DNA of 8,187 nucleotides from Bacteroidia bacterium (GTDB taxonomy: Bacteria; Bacteroidota; Bacteroidia; Cytophagales; Cyclobacteriaceae): contig JAENVX010000164.1 in assembly GCA_016650355.1 (NCBI GenBank), forward strand, positions 1-8,187. Reading direction: 5' to 3'. Below the pieces are notes generated by a model. That model saw nothing but the letters and a program-made list of their open reading frames with translations. It was not told where the DNA came from and did no database searches. The translations under genes and the position numbers were made by a program. The first letter of the stretch is position 1. Each line of letters begins with the position of its first letter. Below, one piece after another: positions 1 through 6,458 of the stretch.

Positions 1-441
1 CATCACCTGTCCCTCCTTCACATCGTATGAAAGCGGTTTTTCACCATATACATCTTTACCTGCTTGAAATGCAAGTGTTGCAATTTGTGCATGCCAATGA
101 TCTGGGGTTGCACAGGTGATTGCATCAATGTCTTTGCGATCGAGTATATGCCGAAAGTCCTCATAGGCTTTCGCCTGACTGTTGGGTCGAAGTTCCTTTA
201 ATCTTTTCAGTGTACCATTTAAATGATTCTGATCCACATCGCACAACGCTACAATCTCCACCTCTGGCAATGCAGCAAACCAACCAAGATGATTGTTCCC
301 CATTCCACCCAAACCAATATGAGCAATTCGCAGTCTGTCGCTCGCGGCAGCCCTAGTGAGCATCGAGGGTAGAATCGTAAATCCTAATGCACCGATGGCG
401 CCTTTCTTTAGGAAGTCCCTCCTGTTTATTGCATAGCTCAT
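1..441 (-). CDS. Gfo/Idh/MocA-family oxidoreductase with Tat signal (N-terminal part, runs off left edge)
   Basis: The reading frame is open for 147 codons from an ATG at 441 to the window edge, so the C-terminal substrate-binding domain lies outside. The N-terminus carries a twin-arginine signal, RRDFLKKG at residues 7-14, followed by a hydrophobic stretch to about residue 28 and Ala-rich TRAAAS, which suggests folded export to the periplasm. A Rossmann NAD(P) fold follows: beta strand RIAHIGLGGMG (38-48), then TPDHWH (112-117), and the EKP motif (134-136) whose lysine is catalytic in this family. Family members oxidise or reduce sugars and cyclitols with bound NAD(P). Tat-exported paralogues are numerous in Bacteroidota, so the substrate cannot be named. 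The start is fixed by the Tat motif lying close to it; no clear Shine-Dalgarno is seen. It lies 99 bp downstream of the S1/P1 nuclease gene on the same strand and could be read through from it. The family call is firm, the exact reaction unknown. Confidence 0.9.
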   Translation of the reverse strand, partial: MSYAINRRDFLKKGAIGALGFTILPSMLTRAAASDRLRIAHIGLGGMGNNHLGWFAALPEVEIVALCDVDQNHLNGTLKRLKELRPNSQAKAYEDFRHILDRKDIDAITCATPDHWHAQIATLAFQAGKDVYGEKPLSYDVKEGQVM

Positions 442-540
442 TTGTATTGGAAGTTTAGTTGATTAACACTAAGCTATAAAAAAACTTCTTTAAGGACAAG
501 GGCAACGAGCAAAGCAATCGTGGATGCCAAGAAAGGAATT
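442..540 (-). other. Intergenic spacer between nuclease and oxidoreductase genes
   Basis: This 99-bp spacer separates two genes read leftward. It contains an imperfect inverted repeat (GGCAACGA at 501-508 against TCGT at 518-521 and TGCC at 525-528, with a 3-nt bulge) and, about 17 nt further along in the direction of transcription, a run of seven T on the minus strand (478-484). The T-run is too far from the stem for a standard intrinsic terminator. No convincing TAnnTTTG/TTG promoter pair is visible for the oxidoreductase. I see no small gene here. Confidence 0.3.
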
Positions 541-1305
541 TTACTTGCCGTATACCTGATTCAGCAATCCTGCCAGCCTTACTCCTGCTTGCAGTATTCT
601 ATCCTTAGCTAATCCCAAATATTTGTAAGAATACTTATAGCTCAAATTTCCATCACCAATATCGTAGACCTGTTTACGATTGCTCATCGACTCGTTAGCC
701 CAATCGCGCACGGAAGATTTCTGCCATGCTGATACTGTTGACTTATCTGGTTTCCCTAATGCCACTGCTAACTCTGTAAAACTTAGTTTAGTGTCATCGA
801 TCATGTCACTATCCCAAACCCTGTGAAGATTTGAATCCCCGCGAAACCATTTAACTTTCACCTTATTTCCACCTTGATCGTCACAACAACCTACATGCAA
901 AGGCTGATGAATATCTCCCACTAAGTGTACAAGCATTTTTAGATATTCAACCTCTTTCATTCGGTCAAGTTTATGTGTTTTTAACTCAACAACAATTCGT
1001 TCAATGGTCATAATAACATCCCCGTTGGGGTTCTTTCTAGATTGGTCATAGGTCTGCCCTGCTTCAATAGTTACCCAATGCCAGTCGGTAGCGTAGTTAT
1101 ACGTTGAGTCGGATCGTATTTCATCCATCCATGTGCTGGCCATCGCCAATGATTCCTGCCCAAGCAATTCCTGAATTTTCTTTCGCGCCTTAGCGGAAAG
1201 GTGTTGTTCTGCAATTAGGCCTGTGGCCCTGTGTCCAGTTACCCCCCATCCAAACAATTGAAAAGTGCAAGTGGAGCATAGCAGTACTAAGATGTATCGT
1301 TTCAT
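541..1305 (-). CDS. S1/P1-type zinc-dependent nuclease, secreted
   Basis: The protein has 254 residues from the preferred ATG at 1305. A GTG at 1329 would add 8 residues (VIRFKKIR), but the ATG puts a compact signal peptide (MKRYILVLL onward, about 19 residues) at the N-terminus and leaves Trp20 at or near the mature N-terminus, as S1/P1 enzymes require because that residue ligates zinc. All nine zinc ligands of the family are present: W20 and H25 (WGVTGH), D61 (TWMDEIR), H76 (WHWV), H127 and D131 (HLVGDIHQPLH), H137, H161 and D165 (NLHRVWD). The GGN at 145-147 is also typical. These enzymes cleave single-stranded DNA and RNA and can remove 3'-phosphates. A secreted bacterial form probably scavenges nucleotides or phosphate in the periplasm or outside the cell. 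The CC at about 140-141 could form a disulfide. It is divergent from the amidoligase operon and is probably not functionally tied to it. The family call is very secure. Confidence 0.95.
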   Translation of the reverse strand: MKRYILVLLCSTCTFQLFGWGVTGHRATGLIAEQHLSAKARKKIQELLGQESLAMASTWMDEIRSDSTYNYATDWHWVTIEAGQTYDQSRKNPNGDVIMTIERIVVELKTHKLDRMKEVEYLKMLVHLVGDIHQPLHVGCCDDQGGNKVKVKWFRGDSNLHRVWDSDMIDDTKLSFTELAVALGKPDKSTVSAWQKSSVRDWANESMSNRKQVYDIGDGNLSYKYSYKYLGLAKDRILQAGVRLAGLLNQVYGK

Positions 1306-1328
1306 TCGTATCTTTTTAAATCTGATCA

Positions 1329-1355
1329 CAATATTAAGGTTTTCGAGGTAATCAA
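1329..1355 (-). promoter_or_regulatory. Candidate Bacteroidota-type promoter for the S1/P1 nuclease gene
   Basis: On the minus strand TAATATTG (1329-1336) matches the Bacteroidota -7 consensus TAnnTTTG at all fixed positions but one. A TTG (1353-1355) lies 16 bp upstream of it, slightly shorter than the usual spacing. Transcription would begin close to 1322, giving a leader of roughly 17 nt before the ATG at 1305. The GTG at 1329 would then not be transcribed, which supports the ATG. Both elements are short and could occur by chance in AT-rich DNA. Confidence 0.3.
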
Positions 1356-1381
1356 CATTTTCTAACGATGAATTAAAGGAC

Positions 1382-1389
1382 TAATTTTG
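1382..1389 (+). promoter_or_regulatory. Candidate -7 element (TAATTTTG) for the amidoligase operon
   Basis: TAATTTTG fits the Bacteroidota -7 consensus TAnnTTTG exactly and lies 11 bp before the ATG at 1401. No TTG is present at the expected -33 distance (about 1355-1363 reads ACATTTTCT). If the element is used, the 5' leader would be only a few nucleotides long, so the first gene would be translated nearly leaderless. The short divergent region (1306-1400) must hold the operon promoter unless transcription enters from elsewhere, so this is the best visible candidate, but it is weak. Confidence 0.25.
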
Positions 1390-1400
1390 AGATACACCAT

Positions 1401-2189
1401 ATGGAGAATTCAATAAAGCTTACGGCTATTCTGGTTGCCAACCAGATCGACATGAAGGGACTGAAAAGTTTCCTCAAAATAAAACCGACATCGGATTCAT
1501 CAACAGAGCTTTTCTACGGGTTGGGTGAAAATAGATACCAGTATTATTTCAACTACGGTGTAATTGTATTTTCTGGGCACTTGGAGGATGAGTTAAAACA
1601 AGCTGTTGATACCGCTCAGCCCTTTTTAAAAAATCCTACGTATAATTGGTTGCGGGATGAACACAAAATAAGCATTGGAATTGCTGGAGAAATGAAATTC
1701 GAGTTTGATCGGGTTATCGTTGACCACCTGGATGACAAAGTTTTTAGAATAGCTATGCTCAACCTTGCTCAATCAGTAGCACTTGATCACTACCATGAAG
1801 TTTCTGAAAATTTATTAACAGAAATAAAAGGATTTACAAATCATCTGGAGCAAACGGGAAAATTGAGTATTAACCGAAGAAATATGCTGAAGTTCATCGG
1901 AAAAGCCTTGAATACTCAAAATGAAATCGCTGACAATATCTATATTTTTGATGGGCCAGAACAGGTTTGGGACGATGAATATCTGGACAGCCTTCATAAG
2001 GGTCTTATGAAATATTTTGATTTGAGGGTGCGTTTCAGTGAGATTGAGTATACGCTTAGAATAATCGAAAGTAATCATAGTGTATTTCGCGAAATTTCAA
2101 ATCAGCGACAAAGCAACATGCTTGAATGGATTATCATCTTTTTGATTATGGTTGAGGTAATTAATCTAATTCTTTCTAAACTTCTTTAA
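1401..2189 (+). CDS. DUF155 / YagE / RMND1-family protein with C-terminal membrane anchor
   Basis: This 262-residue protein matches the DUF155 (COG1723, RMND1/Rmd1/Sif2-like) family. Support comes from the C-terminal half: an IYIFDGPEQVWDDEYLDSLH stretch (about 180-199), a helical segment FDLRVRFSEIEYTLRIIE, and the family's terminal LEWIIIFLIMVEVI signature, which forms one transmembrane helix at about 241-262 with almost nothing after it. The N-terminal domain (about 1-130) is soluble, so the protein should be a tail-anchored inner-membrane protein with a cytosolic body. Bacterial members have no settled function. The human mitochondrial member RMND1 is needed for mitochondrial translation, and yeast relatives are organelle-associated. 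No catalytic residues are evident. It is the first gene of the operon, ending 1 bp before the C39-like peptidase start, so it is almost certainly co-transcribed with the peptidase and ligases. I infer a scaffold or membrane-recruitment role. The start is preceded by an AT-rich region with no Shine-Dalgarno. Confidence 0.85.
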   Translation: MENSIKLTAILVANQIDMKGLKSFLKIKPTSDSSTELFYGLGENRYQYYFNYGVIVFSGHLEDELKQAVDTAQPFLKNPTYNWLRDEHKISIGIAGEMKFEFDRVIVDHLDDKVFRIAMLNLAQSVALDHYHEVSENLLTEIKGFTNHLEQTGKLSINRRNMLKFIGKALNTQNEIADNIYIFDGPEQVWDDEYLDSLHKGLMKYFDLRVRFSEIEYTLRIIESNHSVFREISNQRQSNMLEWIIIFLIMVEVINLILSKLL

Positions 2190-2190
2190 A

Positions 2191-2904
2191 ATGCCAAATC
2201 GCCAGGCCCTCTTCTTAAATTTTGATATTAAGGCTCAACCTGATGAAGTGACATGTGGGCCCACCTGCCTTCATGCACTTTATCAATACTATAACGACTC
2301 CATCACACTGAAGGAGGTAGTAAATGAAGTTAAGCATTTAAAAACAGGAGGAACATTGGCTGTCATGCTTGGCAATCATGCACTCAGACGAGGATACAAG
2401 GCACACATTTACACCTATAATCTAAATATTTTTGATCCTACCTGGTTCAAACTATCTTCCACGAAGATGATTCAAAGCCTTAAGAAGCAAATGAAATATA
2501 AATTCAATACTCGTAAACTTCTTGTGGCCTCAAAAGCCTATATTAAATTCCTGGAAGCAGGCGGTAAAATTCTGAATTCGGAGTTGAATGATTCACTTAT
2601 TAAAAGCTACTTACGAAGGCAGGTGCCCGTTTTGACTGGCCTTAGCGCAACTTACTTATACGGAACTCCACGGGAGATTTCCGTCAGCAATAGTTACAAT
2701 AGTATTAAAGGAGAACCTGTAGGGCACTTTGTTGTCGTGAATGGATATGACGAGCCGAGCAACACAGTCTACCTTGCTGATCCAATGAATCCCAATCCAT
2801 TGAAAAGTCAGTATTATAGTGTGAACTTTGACCGCTTAATCAATAGTATCATGTTGGGGATCGTTACGTACGATGCAAATCTTTTAATCATCGAACCGAA
2901 ATAA
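2191..2904 (+). CDS. C39-like (papain-fold) cysteine peptidase, cytosolic
   Basis: The protein has 237 residues and the layout of a C39-like domain. Near the N-terminus it has Q16 (oxyanion) and C22 in QPDEVTCGPTCLHAL, the expected nucleophile. Near the C-terminus are H179 in GHFVVVNGYD and D197 in YLADP, completing a Cys-His-Asp triad. The central region (about 75-140) is helical and Lys-rich and less like the canonical fold. There is no signal peptide, membrane segment, or ABC-transporter ATPase domain, so this is not a bacteriocin exporter; it should act in the cytosol. It could hydrolyse an amide or isopeptide bond or, like some papain-fold enzymes, carry out transfer or deamidation. It starts 1 bp after the DUF155 stop and lies 12 bp before the ATP-grasp ligase, which places it inside an amide-ligation operon. 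A plausible job is trimming, releasing or reversing the bond made by the ligases. The fold and triad are clear; the substrate is unknown. Confidence 0.85.
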   Translation: MPNRQALFLNFDIKAQPDEVTCGPTCLHALYQYYNDSITLKEVVNEVKHLKTGGTLAVMLGNHALRRGYKAHIYTYNLNIFDPTWFKLSSTKMIQSLKKQMKYKFNTRKLLVASKAYIKFLEAGGKILNSELNDSLIKSYLRRQVPVLTGLSATYLYGTPREISVSNSYNSIKGEPVGHFVVVNGYDEPSNTVYLADPMNPNPLKSQYYSVNFDRLINSIMLGIVTYDANLLIIEPK

Positions 2905-2908
2905 TTAT

Positions 2909-2912
2909 AAGG
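2909..2912 (+). promoter_or_regulatory. Weak ribosome-binding site (AAGG) before the ATP-grasp gene
   Basis: AAGG lies 4 nt before the ATG at 2917, in the 12-bp gap after the peptidase stop. It is the only start in the operon with even a partial Shine-Dalgarno, and the spacing is short. It supports the choice of 2917 as the start but is not strong alone. Confidence 0.3.
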
Positions 2913-2916
2913 TATC

Positions 2917-4365
2917 ATGCCAAAAATAATTGTGGTTGAAAAACCAGAAACCTGGAAATTTAGCCTTGACGATGTGGAGATTATCACACCTGATCAGTAT
3001 ATTTCCAATGAAACCTATCAGGCAGGAAAGAATTTAAAAGTTCTTAATCTGTGTAAGTCATATCAGTATCAAAGCGAAGGATACTACGTTTCGCTTTTAG
3101 CGGAAGCACGCGGGCACAAAGTTCTGCCAGGCGTTTCAACCATTCAGGATTTTCGGTTCCCGTCCATTCTTCGCGATGACTCGCTCGACTTTGATTCACT
3201 TATTCAAAATACATTTAAAGCAGAACCTTACGATCGGATTGAATTCAACATTTACTTTGGTATCACACAATCTGAAACGTTTAATAAATTAGGCCTTCAA
3301 CTTTTCCAATTGGTGCAAGCTCCATCCGTACGAGCGGCCTTCTCCAAAAAAAATAAATGGGTTCTTCAAAGCATTCGGCCTATCAGTTTAAGCGAAGTGC
3401 CAGAAAACGACAAGCCCTTGCTTATTTCCGCCCTTGAAAAATATTTTTTAAGAAAGCGCGACTACCGACCCGACAAGAAAAAATACGACCTGGCAATTCT
3501 TGTCAATCCAGACGATCCCAATCCTCCTTCTGATGACCGTGCATTGAAAAGGTTTTATAAGGCAGCCCTCGAAGCGGGCTTTAATACTGAGTTCATCACT
3601 AAAAATGATTTTGATCAACTTATTCAATATGATGCATTGTTTATTCGAGAAACAACGAATGTCAATCATCATACTTTCCGCTTTGCAAAAAAAGCAGCAT
3701 CTCTTGGCCTTGCCGTTATTGATGATCCGCAGTCCATTTTAAAGTGCACCAACAAAGTGTATTTGCACGAACTACTACAAGCGAATAAGGTATTGACACC
3801 AAAATCAATTGTTACATCAGAAGAAAATTGCAATTCCATACCTGAAAAAATGACCTTTCCGTTTATTCTCAAACAACCAGATGGTGCATTTTCGAAAGGT
3901 GTGTTTAAAATAAACAATTTGGCAGAGTTCAAGAAAGTGAGAGAGACAATGTTTGAAAAGTCGGATCTGCTAATAGCACAGGAATTCTTACCTACTCCCT
4001 TTGATTGGCGGGTTGGGATTATCGACAGCCAGGTGATATATGTTTGTAAATATTTCATGGCTTCACAACATTGGCAGATCGTGAATTGGAGCGCCAACAA
4101 AGAAGCTTCTCGCGATGGAGACGTTGAATCCATTGCTGTAGATCAGGCCCCTTCGGGATTACTAAAAACAGCATTGAAGGCAACCTCCCTGATAGGCAAA
4201 GGACTTTATGGCGTAGACATGAAAGAAGTTGATGGAAAATTCTACGTAATTGAGATAAACGACAATCCTAATATCGATGCCGGCATTGAAGATAAAATCC
4301 TAAAAGACAAACTTTATGATATTATTATGGAAGTCTTTTTAAACAAAATAAAATTTAGTAAATGA
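2917..4365 (+). CDS. RimK-like ATP-grasp ligase with N-terminal RLAN domain
   Basis: The protein has 482 residues in two parts. The first (about 1-185) is the RLAN (RimK-like ATP-grasp N-terminal) domain, recognised by the signature NLCKSYQYQSEGYYVSLLAE at 44-63 followed by ARGHKVLPGV. The second (about 188-480) is an ATP-grasp amide-ligase module: a pre-ATP-grasp Rossmann-like segment (DLAILVNPDDP), ATP-binding K319 and the glycine-rich KQPDGAFSKGV (319-329), E356 of the hinge (AQEFLPTPFDWRVG, with D363 and R365), and the metal site D434 (YGVDMKEV), E446 and N448 (VIEINDNPN). All key ATP and Mg residues are present, so it should be active. RimK relatives activate a carboxylate as acyl-phosphate and join it to an amine, typically adding amino acids to a peptide or protein C-terminus. 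The substrate here is not known. The stop overlaps the start of the GCS2 gene (ATGA), which points to translational coupling and a joint pathway. Confidence 0.92.
   Translation: MPKIIVVEKPETWKFSLDDVEIITPDQYISNETYQAGKNLKVLNLCKSYQYQSEGYYVSLLAEARGHKVLPGVSTIQDFRFPSILRDDSLDFDSLIQNTFKAEPYDRIEFNIYFGITQSETFNKLGLQLFQLVQAPSVRAAFSKKNKWVLQSIRPISLSEVPENDKPLLISALEKYFLRKRDYRPDKKKYDLAILVNPDDPNPPSDDRALKRFYKAALEAGFNTEFITKNDFDQLIQYDALFIRETTNVNHHTFRFAKKAASLGLAVIDDPQSILKCTNKVYLHELLQANKVLTPKSIVTSEENCNSIPEKMTFPFILKQPDGAFSKGVFKINNLAEFKKVRETMFEKSDLLIAQEFLPTPFDWRVGIIDSQVIYVCKYFMASQHWQIVNWSANKEASRDGDVESIAVDQAPSGLLKTALKATSLIGKGLYGVDMKEVDGKFYVIEINDNPNIDAGIEDKILKDKLYDIIMEVFLNKIKFSK
4362..4365 (+). other. ATGA start-stop overlap between the two ligase genes
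   Basis: The GCS2 start codon (4362-4364) overlaps the ATP-grasp TGA stop (4363-4365). No Shine-Dalgarno precedes it; the sequence just upstream is A-rich. Such overlaps commonly support reinitiation by the terminating ribosome, keeping the two products at similar levels. Confidence 0.9.
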
Positions 4366-5606
4366 CCCATTCACGACTTCATCTTTTCCAGGGATATGGG
4401 ATAGAACTAGAATACATGATCGTTGATCGTGACTCCTTAGAAGTAAAATCGATCTCTGATGAATTGTTAAAGCACGAACTAGGTGTATATGGAAGCGATT
4501 TTGACAATGGATTGGTGACATGGTCCAATGAGATTGTGTTGCATGTGGTCGAATTGAAGTCATCAAAACCTGAATGGGATTTTGAACCACTCCAAATTTC
4601 ATTTCATGAAAACATAAGGCTGATAAACAATATCCTATCTGAACGGAACGCAATGCTACTTCCCACTGCAGCCCATCCGTTTATGGTTCCTTCCAAGGAA
4701 ACAAAACTTTGGCCGCATGACAATAATGAAGTATACACTGTCTACAATGCAATATTCGATTGCAGCGGTCATGGCTGGTCAAACTTGCAGAGCACTCACT
4801 TGAATTTACCATTTGGAGATCAGAAGGAGTTCGCCAAACTCCATGCTGCAATACGCATCATTCTACCACTCCTACCTGCGCTCTGTGCAAGTTCTCCAAT
4901 ACTTGATGGGAAACCTACGGGAGTTGCAGATACACGTCTGACTTATTACAAAACTAACCAGTCTAGAATACCTTCTATTACAGGACAGATTATACCCGAA
5001 GCAGTTGATTCAGAAGCAGAATACCATGAAGTAATTTTTAAAAAAATAAAAAAAGATATTGAGCCATTTGATCCAGAAAATATTTTAGATCCCATCTGGG
5101 TAAATTCCAGAGGCGCCATAACGCGCTTTGATCGCGGATCTATTGAGATTAGAATCATGGACGTCCAAGAATGTCCTTCTGCAGATTTAGCCATAGTTAC
5201 CTTGGTGATTGAAACTTTGAAAGCGCTGACTGCAGAAAGGTTTATGAGTATGAATGAGCAAATGAAATGGGACGTAGCACCTCTTGCAGCACTTCTTGAT
5301 AAAACGATTGTTGATGGTTCGCACGCAATTTTCGAAAACACTGATTACCTGAAAATATTTGGAATCAACAAAGGCACCGCCACAGCTAAGGAGATTTGGC
5401 AAACTATTATTGCCTACCACACAAAGACGGGCAACGTCATGTTGAATAAATATATGCCTGAGCTAACCGTGATACTTGAAGAAGGAACGCTATCTGATAG
5501 AATATTGAAATCTTTAGATGGCAATTATTCAATTGAGGATCTTAAAAAAGTCTATAAACAACTTGCTCTTTGTCTGGCAGAGAATAAAATGTTTCTTGCA
5601 ATGTAA
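4362..5606 (+). CDS. GCS2-type carboxylate-amine ligase (COG2170, glutamate-cysteine ligase family 2)
   Basis: The protein has 414 residues with the glutamine-synthetase-like fold of GCS2 ligases. Visible landmarks are GIELEY with E15 and E17 near the N-terminus (metal binding), WSNEIVLHVVELK with E57 and E64, AAHPF with H105, QSTHLNLPFG with H146 and N148, a CASSPILDGK segment (175-184), and RFDRGSIEIRIMDVQE with R255, E262 and R264, the nucleotide and substrate site. Members join the carboxylate of an amino acid such as glutamate to an amine using ATP, going through acyl-phosphate. The E. coli relative YbdK has weak glutamate-cysteine ligase activity, but the true substrate in such operons is usually unknown. 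The residues after about 300 form a helical tail, bringing the length slightly above the roughly 370-400 usual for the group. It begins within the stop of the ATP-grasp gene. The two ligases probably act in succession on one product. Confidence 0.92.
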   Translation: MTHSRLHLFQGYGIELEYMIVDRDSLEVKSISDELLKHELGVYGSDFDNGLVTWSNEIVLHVVELKSSKPEWDFEPLQISFHENIRLINNILSERNAMLLPTAAHPFMVPSKETKLWPHDNNEVYTVYNAIFDCSGHGWSNLQSTHLNLPFGDQKEFAKLHAAIRIILPLLPALCASSPILDGKPTGVADTRLTYYKTNQSRIPSITGQIIPEAVDSEAEYHEVIFKKIKKDIEPFDPENILDPIWVNSRGAITRFDRGSIEIRIMDVQECPSADLAIVTLVIETLKALTAERFMSMNEQMKWDVAPLAALLDKTIVDGSHAIFENTDYLKIFGINKGTATAKEIWQTIIAYHTKTGNVMLNKYMPELTVILEEGTLSDRILKSLDGNYSIEDLKKVYKQLALCLAENKMFLAM

Positions 5607-5673
5607 ATCCTTGCCGATTGGGGAAACCGTTCTTCACCTTTTACCTTCTTTGAGGTTCCTTAAAAGCATGCCA
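5607..5673. other. Convergent gap between operon end and NYN gene
   Basis: This 67-bp spacer separates two genes that run toward each other. It should contain the end signals for both. The only secondary structure I can see is a weak near-palindrome at 5649-5664 (TTTGAGG facing CCTTAAA, one G-T type mismatch, very short loop), without a T-run on either side. No convincing intrinsic terminator or gene is present. Confidence 0.4.
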
Positions 5674-6438
5674 TTACTTCACCCTCACGTAGACAAGCTT
5701 AATACTCCTTTTCTCAGTCTCCCGTTCATCAACTTCGAATTTATCAATACTCTTTATTAGTAAGGCTAGTTTTACAAAGCCAAAATTTCGAGGATCAAAA
5801 TCAGGCTGCTTTTTCAGAATTAGATTGCCCACTTCTCCAAGGAAAGCCCACCCGCTATCATCCCCAAGATCCCGGATAGTTGCTGAAATTAATTGAATGG
5901 TTTCTTTATCAATCCGCTTAAGAGTTTCCTTTACTTGAGAATTAGTCCGCTTCTTTCCTTTATGGGCATCACTCGTTTCCTTTGGTTCATCTTCAGGAAT
6001 GTTCAATATTTCGATGTAGATAAACTTATCGCACGCTACAATAAATGGGTTTGGTGTTTTCCGTTCTCCAAGTCCAATAACAGTCATTCCGGATTCTCTT
6101 AACCTAGTCGCCAGCCTGGTAAAATCGCTGTCGCTTGATACAATACAAAACGCATCTACCTTTTCAGTATATAAGATGTCCATAGCATCAATAATCATGG
6201 CCGAGTCGGTCGCATTTTTACCTGTAGTGTAACCGTATTGCTGAATCGGGGTTATCGCATTTTCCAATAACACATTTTTCCAACCCGTCAGATTGGGCTT
6301 AGTCCAATCGCCATATATTCTTTTAAATGTTGGAGAGCCGTATTTGGCAATCTCTTCCATCATTGCCTTAATGTTAGTTGACGGTATATTGTCTGCGTCA
6401 ATCAATACAGCAATTCGAATGTCTTTGGTTGTTTTCAT
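5674..6438 (-). CDS. NYN-domain RNase-like protein with probable C-terminal LOTUS/OST-HTH domain
   Basis: The protein has 254 residues. The first 150 or so form a NYN (PIN-like, LabA/DUF88) domain: AVLIDADNIP with D14, D16 and N17, then NATDSAMIIDAMDIL with D78 and D84, then FCIVSSDSDFTRLATRLRE with D103 and D105. The acidic residues are where the metal-binding catalytic site lies in this fold. A polar linker (about 153-172, EDEPKETSDAHKGKKRTNSQ) joins a C-terminal domain (about 173-254) with helix-turn-helix character, GWAFLGEVGNLILKKQPDFD and FGFVKLALLIKSI, consistent with an OST-HTH/LOTUS RNA-binding module, with which NYN domains are often fused. I therefore predict a metal-dependent RNA-processing or RNA-degrading enzyme in the cytosol. 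The ATG is well placed directly before the domain. It is the last of three leftward genes and has its own candidate -7 box. There is no evident link to the amidoligase operon beyond adjacency. Confidence 0.88.
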   Translation of the reverse strand: MKTTKDIRIAVLIDADNIPSTNIKAMMEEIAKYGSPTFKRIYGDWTKPNLTGWKNVLLENAITPIQQYGYTTGKNATDSAMIIDAMDILYTEKVDAFCIVSSDSDFTRLATRLRESGMTVIGLGERKTPNPFIVACDKFIYIEILNIPEDEPKETSDAHKGKKRTNSQVKETLKRIDKETIQLISATIRDLGDDSGWAFLGEVGNLILKKQPDFDPRNFGFVKLALLIKSIDKFEVDERETEKRSIKLVYVRVK

Positions 6439-6458
6439 AGGACTTGGAAATAAGTTCT

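Noticed and set aside
120..356. Open frame of 78 codons on the plus strand
   Set aside because: It lies antisense within the well-supported Gfo/Idh/MocA gene, and its translation resembles no domain.
478..484. Seven-A run (T-run on the minus strand) as an intrinsic terminator for the nuclease gene
   Set aside because: The nearest stem (501-528) is bulged and sits about 17 nt away, so it does not have terminator geometry.
1306..1329. Alternative GTG start for the S1/P1 nuclease, adding 8 residues
   Set aside because: The added residues are basic and would lengthen the signal peptide without need; the ATG at 1305 gives a normal signal peptide, and the candidate -7 box overlaps the GTG.
2191..2904. 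Bacteriocin-processing C39 exporter system
   Set aside because: There are no transmembrane segments, no ATPase domain, and no small double-glycine precursor gene in the vicinity.
3669..4133. Open frame of 154 codons on the minus strand
   Set aside because: It lies antisense to the ATP-grasp catalytic domain, whose motifs are intact in the plus frame; it is a shadow of coding bias.
4946..5341. Open frame of 131 codons on the minus strand
   Set aside because: It lies inside the GCS2 gene on the opposite strand and shows no recognisable domain.
5649..5664. Near-palindrome as a bidirectional terminator
   Set aside because: The pairing is short and imperfect, the loop is almost absent, and no T-run follows on either strand.
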